A stretch of DNA of 64,000 bases from JBMOKT01 sp049323895 (GCA_049323895.1 JBMOKT010000021.1:186001-250000); one strand, 5' to 3'; positions 1 through 8,041 are shown, numbered from the stretch's first letter. The notes: a model not told the origin generated them from the sequence alone. Numbers and translations are program-made.

Positions 1-992
1 GCAACTCCTGAAGCACTCTCAATATAAGTAGTAGTTGTACTTGTTCCTAGAGCAGCACCAGCCATAGTAGCAACAGAATCTGCCAGTAAGGCTCTGTTAG
101 CTTTTGGTAAATGACCATTTTCATCCAGCATTCCCGCCTTGCTTGATACGCCGACCAAAGTACCGATAGTATCAAAAAGATCTACGAATGTAAAAGCAAA
201 GATAATGGGAATAAGACCATAACTAAACACTGCAGCAAAGTCCATAGCAAATAGAGTTTCAGAAATACTTGGGGGCATACTTACCGGTGAGAATTTTTCT
301 CCTAATTTTACAACACCCAGAGGAATACCCACCAACGTAGTTACTAAAATTCCCCAAAGCAATGAGCCCCTAACCTTTTTAACAACCATCGCACCGGTAA
401 TAATTAGTCCAAAAATAGCCAAATAGATACTAGAAGGAGATGTGCCAAAGGGCAGAAGCTTTGATAAATTTTCATCGGCAAAATAGTGGGCTGTAACCAG
501 ACCTAGGGTTCCTGTCGCCGGATTATGAACAATGATGCCGGCATTTTTCAATCCAATTAAAGCAATAAACAAACCTATACCAACACTAACGGCATATTTT
601 AAAGACAAAGGGATTGAGTTAACAATTGCCTCCCTTACCTTTGTTAAAGTAAGTAATAAGAAAATAAGTCCTGAAATAAACACAGCGGCTAAAGCAGCCT
701 GCCAAGAAAGTCCCATAGTTAAAACTACTGTATAAGCAAAGAAGGCATTCAAACCCATACCAGGGGCTAAAGCAAAGGGATAGTTAGCCAGAAAACCCAT
801 CAAGAAAGTACCAATCGCAGCAGCTAGACAAGTTGCAACCATTACTGCGCCATAGGGCATTCCAGCATCACTTAAAATAAGCGGATTAACAATGATGATA
901 TAAGCCATAGTCATAAAAGTAGTGATACCTGCCATTATTTCTGTACGAACATTGGTATTATTCTCTTTAAGTTTAAATATATTTTCCAGCAT
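1..992 (-). CDS. NCS2-family purine permease (AzgA/PbuG-like), C-terminus cut by window edge
   Basis: Integral membrane transporter expected to import hypoxanthine, guanine or adenine with a cation. Translation from the ATG at 992 starts MLENIFKLKENNTNVRTEI and continues into the family's first segment (ITTFMTMAYIIIVNPLILS), then ALAPGMGLNAFFAY and, late in the visible part, a TFVDLFDTIGTLVGVSSKAG segment and a SVATMAGAALGTSTTTTYIE segment; these are hallmarks of the AzgA/PbuG branch of NCS2. About 330 residues are visible, and the usual length is 430-460. A ribosome site (GGAGGT) lies 7-8 bases upstream. It is the only gene behind the tandem riboswitch at 1101-1395, which fits purine control. 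The exact substrate cannot be told from this sequence. Confidence 0.93.
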   Translation of the reverse strand, partial: MLENIFKLKENNTNVRTEIMAGITTFMTMAYIIIVNPLILSDAGMPYGAVMVATCLAAAIGTFLMGFLANYPFALAPGMGLNAFFAYTVVLTMGLSWQAALAAVFISGLIFLLLTLTKVREAIVNSIPLSLKYAVSVGIGLFIALIGLKNAGIIVHNPATGTLGLVTAHYFADENLSKLLPFGTSPSSIYLAIFGLIITGAMVVKKVRGSLLWGILVTTLVGIPLGVVKLGEKFSPVSMPPSISETLFAMDFAAVFSYGLIPIIFAFTFVDLFDTIGTLVGVSSKAGMLDENGHLPKANRALLADSVATMAGAALGTSTTTTYIESASGV

Positions 993-1100
993 ACAATTAC
1001 CTCCAGTCATAATTTCACATTTATTTAAAAAACAGCAATTAAATCAAACTTAGATTATATCTATGATGCCCCTCCTTTCTGGAAAATAATACAATATAAT

Positions 1101-1153
1101 AAGCCCAGGGGGCAGGTTGTCCAATAAACGAGGAAACCTACCCGCCTGGGCTT
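1101..1153 (-). terminator. Riboswitch-controlled intrinsic terminator
   Basis: On the minus strand AAGCCCAGG (1145-1153) pairs with CCTGGGCTT (1101-1109), with a second inner helix between 1111-1118 and 1135-1140. A weak A/T-rich tract follows. Its 5' arm is the same segment that closes the 3' side of the ykkC-type aptamer, so terminator and aptamer are mutually exclusive. This implies that ligand binding by that aptamer turns the permease gene on. Confidence 0.72.
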
Positions 1154-1322
1154 TTATCCCTTCGGTGTAATACCGCTCATCCGGTATCCATACCACTCGG
1201 ACCAAAAAGATGTCTGAAATCCGAAGTCAGAAGTCTGTAAAACCTAAATAACTTCTCGAGGTTTGTAGAAATTCTAACATCCGACTTCTAACCTCTTACC
1301 TCCATTTGGAACCCTAGGTATG
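1130..1322 (-). promoter_or_regulatory. ykkC-type riboswitch aptamer, probably PRPP class (subtype 2b)
   Basis: The minus strand carries the ykkC signature elements in order: CCTAGGGTTCC (about 1309-1319), then GGTCCGAGTGGTAT (about 1190-1203), then ACACCGAAGGGATAAAAGCC (about 1150-1170) and the AGGCGGGTAGG closing segment. A roughly 105-base insert that looks like the local intergenic filler separates the first two elements and may extend a peripheral stem. The ykkC family includes guanidine-I, ppGpp and PRPP classes. The purine-permease context and the guanine aptamer immediately upstream favour PRPP, because tandem guanine-PRPP riboswitches are a described arrangement. The class assignment is inference; the ykkC family assignment rests on visible sequence. 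Confidence 0.7.
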
Positions 1323-1329
1323 CTTTCTC

Positions 1330-1395
1330 CCGTAGCCCAATAATTTACGGTTATTGGGTAGAAACTTGCGAGCCATATCCCCGCCAATTATACGG
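1330..1395 (-). promoter_or_regulatory. Guanine-class purine riboswitch aptamer
   Basis: Minus strand: CCGTA opens and TACGG closes the P1 helix (1391-1395 with 1330-1334). Inside are the conserved TATAAT near the 5' end, GATATGG, GTTTCTACC and AACCGTAAATTATTGGGCTAC. The specificity base in the final CTAC is C, as in guanine/hypoxanthine binders, whereas adenine binders have T. It ends about 8-10 bases before the first ykkC element, so the two aptamers are in tandem in one leader for the NCS2 permease. Confidence 0.93.
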
Positions 1396-1502
1396 AACAT
1401 TTGTTGTTTTGCTGTATTATATGTAAATATTAGCACTAATTATGTCACATGTCAATCAAAAAGCGAACATTATTAATATTTTTTATATAATCATTCGGCA
1501 AA

Positions 1503-1534
1503 AAGGCAAGTCGGGGACGGTTCTTGCTTGCCTT
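1503..1534. repeat. REP-like palindromic repeat, copy 1
   Basis: Arms AAGGCAAG (1503-1510) and CTTGCCTT (1527-1534) enclose a core with CGGGGACGGTTCTTG. An inverted copy of the 28-base core lies at 2301-2328 on the other side of the ASCH-like gene. Similar GGGGACGGTTCT-type palindromes are common as dispersed REP-like elements in Clostridia. Confidence 0.75.
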
Positions 1535-1677
1535 GAATTTATTACCATTTTTGTTTATATGAGTAATTATTGCATTTGTAAAAAAAATGATGTTCTTTTG
1601 TCATTTTTATTACAACTTCCCTGATTTCATCTCGAACCTTCACTCTATCAAATTAACTAATAGTAATATTATTTTTA

Positions 1678-2133
1678 TTATTTAAACTTGGATTTATCGT
1701 AATTATAAGGAATACTTGTCCCAACAACTACATCCTCTATTTTTTCAACTATAAGCCAGTCGTCCATATTACTCTGATGATCGAATTCCAATGGGGCAAT
1801 TTCCTTCACACCATCAAATTCAACCAAACATAAGCATCTTTTTTGCCATCTAGTCATTTGCTTCTCAGATAAATTCAATCTGTCTTGGTTTTTCCGAAGT
1901 ATCATAGAAATTTCATGATCAGTCAATTTTTCATAGTTTTGTACACTTACAACCTTAGCTGTTGCTGATATTTTTCCTGTCCCCTTTTTCATAAAATAAA
2001 GGGTTTCACCTTCAAACACTCTGCTATGAGGTATTTTTCGCCCAGTCGCACCACGAACAATCATTGTTTTTGTTCCAGAGAGTATTTTTTCTAGCTCTTT
2101 TTCTTTATCGTCGCAATATACTAAATGCACCAT
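1678..2133 (-). CDS. Small ASCH/PUA-like domain protein (hypothetical)
   Basis: 151 residues, no signal peptide or membrane segment. The sequence begins MVHLVYCDDKEKELEKILSG, has TKTMIVRGATGRKIPHSRVF and GETLYFMKKGTGKISATAKV, and ends with DWLIVEKIEDV. The GETLYF(M)K.G...I.A.A.V pattern is that of small beta-barrel PUA/ASCH-type nucleic-acid or ligand-binding folds, but I cannot name a family with certainty. It stands alone, with a good ribosome site (AGGAGG) before the ATG, and is bracketed by two inverted copies of a 28-base REP-like palindrome (1505-1532 and 2301-2328), so it may travel as a small cassette. No function is assigned. Confidence 0.7.
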   Translation of the reverse strand: MVHLVYCDDKEKELEKILSGTKTMIVRGATGRKIPHSRVFEGETLYFMKKGTGKISATAKVVSVQNYEKLTDHEISMILRKNQDRLNLSEKQMTRWQKRCLCLVEFDGVKEIAPLEFDHQSNMDDWLIVEKIEDVVVGTSIPYNYDKSKFK

Positions 2134-2242
2134 TTCAGTTCCTCCTAACCCTTTATAAGATAAACAATCATCCTAATTACAATTTCCCAACCTAAATTAT
2201 TTTCTATTATAGTTTCAATAATTCCTTCCAGAAAAAGCCATA

Positions 2243-2268
2243 CAAGAAAAAAGACCCCCAAAGGGTCA
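2243..2268 (-). terminator. Terminator after the nucleoside importer operon
   Basis: Minus strand GACCC (2263-2267) - loop - GGGTC (2253-2257) followed by a T run (complement of 2244-2252). It lies downstream of nupQ. Confidence 0.7.
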
Positions 2269-2300
2269 AAATAAATACTTTCTATTTGCATAATTTTCCA

Positions 2301-2328
2301 GGCAAGCAAGAACCGTCCCCGACTTGCC
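2301..2328. repeat. REP-like palindromic repeat, copy 2 (inverted)
   Basis: Exact reverse complement of the 28-base core at 1505-1532: GGCAAG...CTTGCC arms around CAAGAACCGTCCCCGA. Confidence 0.78.
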
Positions 2329-2333
2329 CTTCT

Positions 2334-3269
2334 TCACCGTTCTTCGCGGAAATACGGAACCCCCAGCCCCTTGGGCGGCGCATTTTTCTTAGATTTCTGC
2401 ATGGAAACAACTACTAATACAACTATTGTTACCACATAAGGCAGCATATCTATAAAATATTGAGAAACCTGGATACTGGTTCCCTGAATTCTAAAGCCGA
2501 TAATATCAAGACCACCGAATAAATATGCTCCCAGAAGGGCCTTGTATGGATTCCATGTTGCAAAAATTACTAAGGCAACAGCAATCCACCCTCGTCCCGC
2601 CGTTACATTCTCCTGCCAGGCCGGTACATAAACCAGGGACAGATAGGCTCCCCCTAAGCCACACAAAGCACCGCCTAGCAAAACATGAAGATATTTATAT
2701 AAGGTTATGTTAATACTTGCGGCATCAGCAGCAGCAGGATTTTCACCAACTGCCCTGAGATTAAGTCCTCTTCTGGTTTTATATAGATAGATACCTAGAA
2801 CAATCGCTGTCAAATAGCCCAAATAAATAAATAAATCTTGATGAAACAATGCTTTGCCGAGGATGGGTATTTTAACTAATCCCGGAATTGCAAGGGGTTT
2901 AAAGAATAACTTAAGGCTTTCAGGAACAACCTGGCCGACTATATTTTTACCCAAAAAAGCAGAAAACCCAGTCCCAAAGATAGTTAAGGCTAAACCCGAT
3001 ACAACTTGATTAGCCCGTAAGGAAATGGTTAATACTGCAAAAATGGAAGCACCCATTGCTCCCGCTAACATGGCTGCCGCCAATGCCAGAAAAGGATTGC
3101 CGGTGTTTAAACCAACCGAGAAGCCCATTACAGCACCCATGAGCATCATGCCTTCTACTCCCAGGTTAAGATTTCCCGCACGTTCAGTGATTATCTCACC
3201 TAGAGTAGCGAATAAAAGGGGTGTTCCTGCTACAATTGCTGCAGCTAGAAAGGATGTGGCAAGATCCAT
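2334..3269 (-). CDS. nupQ: ABC importer permease, BmpA-type nucleoside system (NupQ-like)
   Basis: Membrane subunit of a nucleoside/purine ABC importer, 311 residues, of the BPD_transp_2 class. Visible hallmarks are the N-terminal ATSFLAAAIVAGTPLLFATLG segment, GEIITERAGNLNLGVEGMML, and GLNLRAVGENPAAADAASIN, the cytoplasmic coupling loop. Several hydrophobic helices fill the rest. It follows nupP by one base and closes the order nupN-nupO-nupP-nupQ, with the terminator at 2243-2268 about 65 bases downstream. The product should pair with NupP as the membrane heterodimer. Substrate choice (guanosine or inosine-like nucleosides) is inferred from the B. subtilis NupNOPQ family and from the purine-salvage neighbourhood. 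Confidence 0.9.
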   Translation of the reverse strand: MDLATSFLAAAIVAGTPLLFATLGEIITERAGNLNLGVEGMMLMGAVMGFSVGLNTGNPFLALAAAMLAGAMGASIFAVLTISLRANQVVSGLALTIFGTGFSAFLGKNIVGQVVPESLKLFFKPLAIPGLVKIPILGKALFHQDLFIYLGYLTAIVLGIYLYKTRRGLNLRAVGENPAAADAASINITLYKYLHVLLGGALCGLGGAYLSLVYVPAWQENVTAGRGWIAVALVIFATWNPYKALLGAYLFGGLDIIGFRIQGTSIQVSQYFIDMLPYVVTIVVLVVVSMQKSKKNAPPKGLGVPYFREER

Positions 3270-3270
3270 T

Positions 3271-4353
3271 TTACCCTTCCTCCTTTACCACCAAGGTTTT
3301 AGCCTCGCCATTTTTTGTCAGTTTATATTTCACAAAAAACTCACTGCCCAGGACAAAGAATAAAATTAGACCTTGTAAAATCATAGCCGCTGCTTCAGGA
3401 ATACCAAAGGCAGTCTGAATAAAAGAACCACCCCTGATTAAAGCGGCAAAAAGTACCGAGGCAATCAAAATAGCCGGTGCACTAAGTGAAGCCAGCCAGG
3501 TTGTAATGATGGCAGTATAGCCTACTCCCCCCGAAACAACTACATTAAGGGTTTTACTTACACCAGAGGCCTGTATCATTCCTGTCAAGCCGCAGAGGCC
3601 ACCACTTATTAAGAGAGCAGTAATTATGGTCTTTCTAACATTAATCCCCGCATAACGAGCAGTATTCTCACTTTCACCCAATACAGCAATTTCATAACCC
3701 AGTTTAGATTGCTTCATAAATATATACATTACAACTAGTAAAATTATTGCAATTACCCAACCAATATGAATACCAAAAACAGCAGGTAATACGGCATTAT
3801 CAGCAAAATTAGGTATCTTGGGAAAACCAAGGGCTTTTTTATCCCGCCAGGGTCCGTATTGCAAATAGGTAACCCACTTTATAGCAATATAATTCATCAT
3901 GAGGGTGATGATAGTTTCATTTGTCTCCCATTGGGCTTTAAAAAAGGCGGGAATTAAGGCCCATAGTCCTCCGGCTATGACACCCGCAATAAACATCATG
4001 CTTAATAATAAAGGCTTTGGTAAATGAGAATAATTCAATGCAAAGTAACTGGCGGCAAACGCCCCCATCATTATCTGTCCTTCTCCCCCAATATTCCAAA
4101 ATTTCATTTTAAAAGCCACAGCAATACCCAAGGAGGTAATTACCAGGGGAATAGTAGTAATAATAGTCTGCTGCACCCGGTAATTGGATCCAAAAGCACC
4201 CTTTAGCATTGCAGCATAAACTTTCAAAGGATTCAAATCAAGAAATAAAATAAATAGTGCCGAGGTTAACAGTGCCAATAGGATCGCTGCAGTCCTTATC
4301 TGGATACTTTTTTGTTGGGTTATTTCACTTCTTTTGATCACTTTAAACAGCAT
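3271..4353 (-). CDS. nupP: ABC importer permease, BmpA-type nucleoside system (NupP-like)
   Basis: Second membrane subunit, about 360 residues from the ATG at 4353 (MLFKVIKRSEITQQ). That start overlaps the end of nupO by 11 bases and has a GAGGG site just upstream; an in-frame extension to 4386 would run deeper into nupO and looks spurious. Hydrophobic helices start at AAILLALLTSALFILFLDLN. The family segment KMKFWNIGGEGQIMMGAFAA and the coupling-loop-like VLGESENTARYAGINVRKT are clear. It lies between the ATPase and the second permease gene, a conserved arrangement for BmpA/NupN systems that take up nucleosides. Overlap with nupO suggests translational coupling. Confidence 0.9.
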   Translation of the reverse strand: MLFKVIKRSEITQQKSIQIRTAAILLALLTSALFILFLDLNPLKVYAAMLKGAFGSNYRVQQTIITTIPLVITSLGIAVAFKMKFWNIGGEGQIMMGAFAASYFALNYSHLPKPLLLSMMFIAGVIAGGLWALIPAFFKAQWETNETIITLMMNYIAIKWVTYLQYGPWRDKKALGFPKIPNFADNAVLPAVFGIHIGWVIAIILLVVMYIFMKQSKLGYEIAVLGESENTARYAGINVRKTIITALLISGGLCGLTGMIQASGVSKTLNVVVSGGVGYTAIITTWLASLSAPAILIASVLFAALIRGGSFIQTAFGIPEAAAMILQGLILFFVLGSEFFVKYKLTKNGEAKTLVVKEEG

Positions 4354-5866
4354 AAGCACCCTCAGTTTCCTCGATTTTTTCACCAAGCATCATCAAGCCA
4401 ATTTTCTCTTTGGTTGCTTTGCGGGCATCGACAATACCCGTAATTTCACCGTTAGACAGGACAAGAATCCTGTCACTTAAACCAATAAGGGAATCCAAGT
4501 CTTCGGCAATAAAAAGTATAGCCACTCCCTTTTTCTTTTCTTCATTCAATAAATCATATATCTTATGGCAGGTGTTAATATCTAATCCTCGCACAGGATA
4601 AGCAGTAATTAAAAGTTCCGGATTGGTATCAAGTTCCCTGCCCAGCAATACCTTTTGTATATTTCCTCCAGACAGGTCCCTTATTGGATGAAAGATTCCC
4701 GGGGTATGAACATCTAGTTTTTTAATAATATCCTTAGCCTTTTCTATAGCCGGCTTTCTATCAACTAAAAAGCCTTTTTGCTTTTGATACTGCTTAAGGA
4801 GAACATTATCCACAATATCCATAGAGGCTACTAAACCCATACCAAGTCTGTCTTCAGGTATAAAGCTCATGCTTACTCCCTTGGTAATAATCTCTTTTGG
4901 ATTTTTGCCGACCAGATCTTCTCCTTTAAATAAAATTTCCCCCGACTTAACAGGATACAATCCGGCTATGGACTCACATAATTCCTTTTGCCCGCTGCCT
5001 GCAATACCGGCTATACTTAATATCTCCCCGGCGTGCAAGTCAAAAGTAAGACCTTTTAGAATTTCAACACCTTCGCTATTTTCCGCTCTTAAATTATTCA
5101 CCTTTAATACAGCTTGTGTTTTTACTTTATCTATTCTCTTTATCGATAAATCTATAGGATGTCCTACCATCAGTTCCGTAAGCTCTTGAGGATTAGTTTT
5201 GTCTTTTTCAATGGTCTGAACAGTTTCACCTTTGCGAAGGACAGTAATCTTATCCGATATCTCCATAACCTCATTCATCTTATGGCTTATAAAAATGACG
5301 GCACATCCTTTTTCCTTCATCCGGCGCATGATTGCAAAGAGCTTAGCCGTCTCCTGCGGTGTTAAAACCGCAGTAGGCTCATCTAAAATTAAAATTTTCG
5401 CTCCCCTGTACATAACCTTTAATATCTCTAAATTTTGTTTTTCGCCCACAGACATTTCAAATACTTTTTTATCCAAATCTACTTCCAGGTTAAACTTATG
5501 CGCAATTTCATTTATAGCATTTTTAATTTTATTCTTATTTAAAAAGAAGGCTGTTTTTTGACCCAAAATAATATTTTCCTGGGCTGTTAAGACATCAACC
5601 AATTTAAAATGTTGATGAATCATACCAATGCCAGCATTTATGGAATCCTTAGGTGAGGCAAATTTAATTTCTTGCTCATTAATAAAAATAGAACCGCTGT
5701 CAGGGATATATATCCCTGACAGCATGTTCATTAATGTGCTTTTGCCTGCTCCATTTTCTCCTAATAGGGAGTGGATTTCACCTTGCCCAACACTTAAGTT
5801 TATATTTTTATTGGCGATAACCTTACCAAATGTTTTTGTAATATTTCTCATGGAAATATATGTCAT
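4343..5866 (-). CDS. nupO: ABC importer ATPase with two nucleotide-binding domains (NupO-like)
   Basis: 507 residues, two ABC modules in one chain as in sugar/nucleoside importers (RbsA/YufO type). First module: Walker A GENGAGKS near residue 37-44, signature MSVGEKQ, Walker B ILILDEPTAVLTP and switch FISHKMNEV. Second module: GIAGSGQKE in the Walker A position, signature LSGGNIQK, and LLITAYPVRGLD where Walker B should be. The second Walker A lacks the usual GKS/T and the catalytic Glu is not obvious, so only the first site is expected to hydrolyse ATP well, which is normal in this family. It energises the NupP/NupQ channel. It lies 14 bases after the lipoprotein gene, in one operon. Confidence 0.93.
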   Translation of the reverse strand: MTYISMRNITKTFGKVIANKNINLSVGQGEIHSLLGENGAGKSTLMNMLSGIYIPDSGSIFINEQEIKFASPKDSINAGIGMIHQHFKLVDVLTAQENIILGQKTAFFLNKNKIKNAINEIAHKFNLEVDLDKKVFEMSVGEKQNLEILKVMYRGAKILILDEPTAVLTPQETAKLFAIMRRMKEKGCAVIFISHKMNEVMEISDKITVLRKGETVQTIEKDKTNPQELTELMVGHPIDLSIKRIDKVKTQAVLKVNNLRAENSEGVEILKGLTFDLHAGEILSIAGIAGSGQKELCESIAGLYPVKSGEILFKGEDLVGKNPKEIITKGVSMSFIPEDRLGMGLVASMDIVDNVLLKQYQKQKGFLVDRKPAIEKAKDIIKKLDVHTPGIFHPIRDLSGGNIQKVLLGRELDTNPELLITAYPVRGLDINTCHKIYDLLNEEKKKGVAILFIAEDLDSLIGLSDRILVLSNGEITGIVDARKATKEKIGLMMLGEKIEETEGAYAV

Positions 5867-5880
5867 ATCTGTATCACCTT

Positions 5881-7002
5881 TTATTTAATTTGACCTTCTA
5901 CTCCTTGCACAAACCAATCCATAGAAAGTAATTCTTCGTCAGTCATAACTACGCCATCTGCTATCTTAACGGCGCCTGTTTGGTCCTTAAGAGGTCCGAC
6001 AAATATTTTTTCTTTACCGGAAATAATATCTGCCTTAACTTTTTCTACGGCTTCTTTGGCTCCAGCTGGGGCTATATCTGTAATGGGTGCTAAATCGACT
6101 ATACCATAGTCCATACCCTTCCAGAAGCTTTCTGCTTTCCAAGTGCCATCCATGACTGCTTTTACCTGTTCTGCATAATAAGGACCCCAGTTCCAGATAG
6201 GAGCTGTCATATATGCCTTAGGAGCCATTTCTTTCATATCAGTATTGTATCCAATTGACCAAACACCTTTTTCTTCAGCAGCCTGCTGTGGACCAGGAGT
6301 ATCTTGATGCTGGGCAATTACATCAGCACCTTCAGCCAATAATGCCTTGGCAGCTTCCTTTTCTTTAGCAGGGTCATACCAGGTATGGGTCCACTTAACC
6401 TTAACAACTGCATCAGGGTTCACTGATTGTACGCCTAAAGTAAAGGCATTTATGCCTCTTATTACTTCAGGAATTTCATAAGCAGCTACATAACCGATAA
6501 CATCAGATTGGGTTTTCATACCGGCAACAATACCTGACAAATATCTAGCCTGATATATCCTACCGAAATAGTTGGACATGTTATCATTCATGAGATATCC
6601 TGAACAGTGCAAGAAAGTTACTTCTGGGTGTTCTTTTGCAACTTCTAGAGTGTAATCCATAAATCCAAAACTAGTAGTAAAGATAATGTTAGCTCCTTGA
6701 TCAATCATATCTCTCATTACTTTTGCACTTTCTTCATTCTCGGGGACAGATTCTTTAATTATTGTTTCAACACCAAGTTTTTCTTCAAGATACTTTCTGC
6801 CTTCATTATGTGCATAAGTCCATCCGCCGTCACCAATAGGTCCTACATAAATAAAGCCGACTTTTGTTTTCTTTTCCGGTGCTTTTTCTTCTTGCTTTGG
6901 CTCTTCCTTCTTAGGTTCTTCTTTTGCCGGTTGAGAACAGCCGGTAATAACAAGTGCCATTACCAATAATAAAACCAGCAGCAAACTTAAAGATTTTTTC
7001 AT
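5881..7002 (-). CDS. nupN: BMP-family nucleoside-binding lipoprotein (NupN/BmpA-like)
   Basis: Extracytoplasmic substrate-binding lipoprotein, 373 residues. The N-terminus has KK plus a hydrophobic core and lipobox LVITGC (Cys about residue 22), followed by a charged linker of E/K/P. The Bmp domain follows: KVGFIYVGPIGDGGWTYAHN, then TSFGFMDYTLEVAKEHPEVTFLHCSGY, YVAAYEIPEVIRGINAFTLG and DVIAQHQDTPGPQQAAEEKG. This matches the BmpA/PnrA/Med family that binds purine nucleosides. Promoter-proximal gene of nupNOPQ with GGGGG just upstream of the ATG, and a two-hairpin leader at 7066-7123. Confidence 0.92.
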   Translation of the reverse strand: MKKSLSLLLVLLLVMALVITGCSQPAKEEPKKEEPKQEEKAPEKKTKVGFIYVGPIGDGGWTYAHNEGRKYLEEKLGVETIIKESVPENEESAKVMRDMIDQGANIIFTTSFGFMDYTLEVAKEHPEVTFLHCSGYLMNDNMSNYFGRIYQARYLSGIVAGMKTQSDVIGYVAAYEIPEVIRGINAFTLGVQSVNPDAVVKVKWTHTWYDPAKEKEAAKALLAEGADVIAQHQDTPGPQQAAEEKGVWSIGYNTDMKEMAPKAYMTAPIWNWGPYYAEQVKAVMDGTWKAESFWKGMDYGIVDLAPITDIAPAGAKEAVEKVKADIISGKEKIFVGPLKDQTGAVKIADGVVMTDEELLSMDWFVQGVEGQIK

Positions 7003-7065
7003 TTAAACTTAGCCCCCTTATTTTTTTTAAGTTTAAGTAATTTATTTTTCGTACCAATCACGCAT

Positions 7066-7123
7066 GCCATGATTAGAAGTGGTTTAATCATGGCGGATAC
7101 TGACGGGTACGTTGTTTCAGTAT
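7066..7123 (-). promoter_or_regulatory. Structured leader of the nupNOPQ operon (two hairpins, class unknown)
   Basis: Two perfect inverted repeats lie 60-120 bases before nupN: 7066-7075 with 7085-7094 (GCCATGATTA arms, 10 bp) and 7097-7103 with 7117-7123 (ATACTGA arms, 7 bp). Neither is followed by a good T run, and neither has the purine-aptamer motifs seen elsewhere in the window. Further upstream (about 7135-7180) is a heptamer-type filler repeat. Confidence 0.5.
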
Positions 7124-7305
7124 GTGCTAGCTTGAAAGGGAAGTTACTAGTTACTGGTGACTAGTGACTAGATTACTACTGGGTAATAATTTTGCGTCTG
7201 ACTTACTTTATCGCCATTTTTGTGCGTACATTATTTCACTCTTTCACTTTTACACTAATCTAATTTTTTTCTGTAGCCACTGTAGGTACTGTAGCTACTG
7301 ACAAA

Positions 7306-7890
7306 TTAATTTTTGAAGATAATCTCCCCGTCTTTAAAGTCTTCGATAATTGCCAGAGATTCAATTTGTACCTGCGCCTTGCTTAGAATGAGCTCCCTGC
7401 CTCTTTGAAATCCTTTTTCTATAACGATTCCAATACCGCTTAATTCTGCACCTGATTGTTTTACGATATCTATCAGCCCTGCTGCGGCATTTCCTAAAGC
7501 TAAAAAGTCATCAATAATTAATACTTTATCATGTCCGTTAAGAAACCTTTTATCGACCCGGATTTTCCACAGCTTGTCCTTTGTAAAGGAATAAACTTCA
7601 CTCTCATAAACCTCATTTGTTAAGTTGGATGCCTCCTGTTTTTTGGCAAAAAGGACAGGCACATTAAAATACTGAGCGGTAATACAAGCCACTGCAATAC
7701 CCGAAGTTTCAATAGTAAGAATTTTTGTGATATCCTTGTTTGAAAACCTTCTTTTAAATTCCTTGCCCATTTCATTAAACAGGTCCACATCCAGCTGATG
7801 ATTAAGAAAATTATCGACTTTAATTATCCTGTTATCTATAACTTTTCCATCCTGTTTTATCCTATCTTTAAGTAATTTCAGCCCAGCCAT
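7306..7890 (-). CDS. xpt: Xanthine phosphoribosyltransferase
   Basis: Converts xanthine (and guanine in some family members) plus PRPP to the nucleotide. Residues from MAGLKLLKDRIKQDGKVIDN align with the start of Xpt, and NHQLDVDLFNEMGKEFKRRF, TKILTIETSGIAVA and the PRPP-binding loop VLIIDDFLALGNAAAGL are typical; length is about 194 residues as expected. An open frame continues upstream to 8193, but that part encodes the purine aptamer, its terminator and an interspersed repeat, so I reject it as protein. The ATG at 7890 is almost touching its GGGG, so the exact start (possibly an alternative codon a few residues on) is uncertain. Regulated by the guanine riboswitch at 8082-8150. Confidence 0.9.
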   Translation of the reverse strand: MAGLKLLKDRIKQDGKVIDNRIIKVDNFLNHQLDVDLFNEMGKEFKRRFSNKDITKILTIETSGIAVACITAQYFNVPVLFAKKQEASNLTNEVYESEVYSFTKDKLWKIRVDKRFLNGHDKVLIIDDFLALGNAAAGLIDIVKQSGAELSGIGIVIEKGFQRGRELILSKAQVQIESLAIIEDFKDGEIIFKN

Positions 7891-7903
7891 CCCCTTTAGT
7901 TTT

Positions 7904-8003
7904 TTAGAAAACACGGCTTGCACCGAGCCTTTGGCGACTGCGGAAGCCGATGTTGCTCTTATACTTATTACCTTGTAAAAGTTATACTTTCTAAATAAGT
8001 ATA
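7904..8003 (-). repeat. Interspersed 100-bp element, copy A
   Basis: Minus-strand reading starts TATACTTATTTAG, contains AATAAGTATAAG, GCAACATCGGCTTCCGCAGT, CGCC, AGGCTCGG and GCAAGCCGTGTTTTCTAA. The same element occurs at 26363-26463, 26465-26560 and, shortened, at 46724-46794. This copy sits between the xpt terminator and the xpt start codon, so it is transcribed in the leader. Confidence 0.85.
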
Positions 8004-8004
8004 A

Positions 8005-8041
8005 ATAAAAAACTCCCTGGATTAACAAATCCGGGGAGTTT
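8005..8041 (-). terminator. Riboswitch terminator before xpt
   Basis: Minus strand AACTCCCCGGATT (8028-8040) pairs with AATCCAGGGAGTT (8011-8023), one mismatch, followed by TTTTATTTAT. It sits about 40 bases after the aptamer, so guanine binding should favour termination. Confidence 0.88.

Noticed and set aside
1442..1624. Plus-strand 60-codon open frame
   Set aside because: It contains the REP-like palindrome and A/T-rich spacer, with no ribosome site or recognisable protein.
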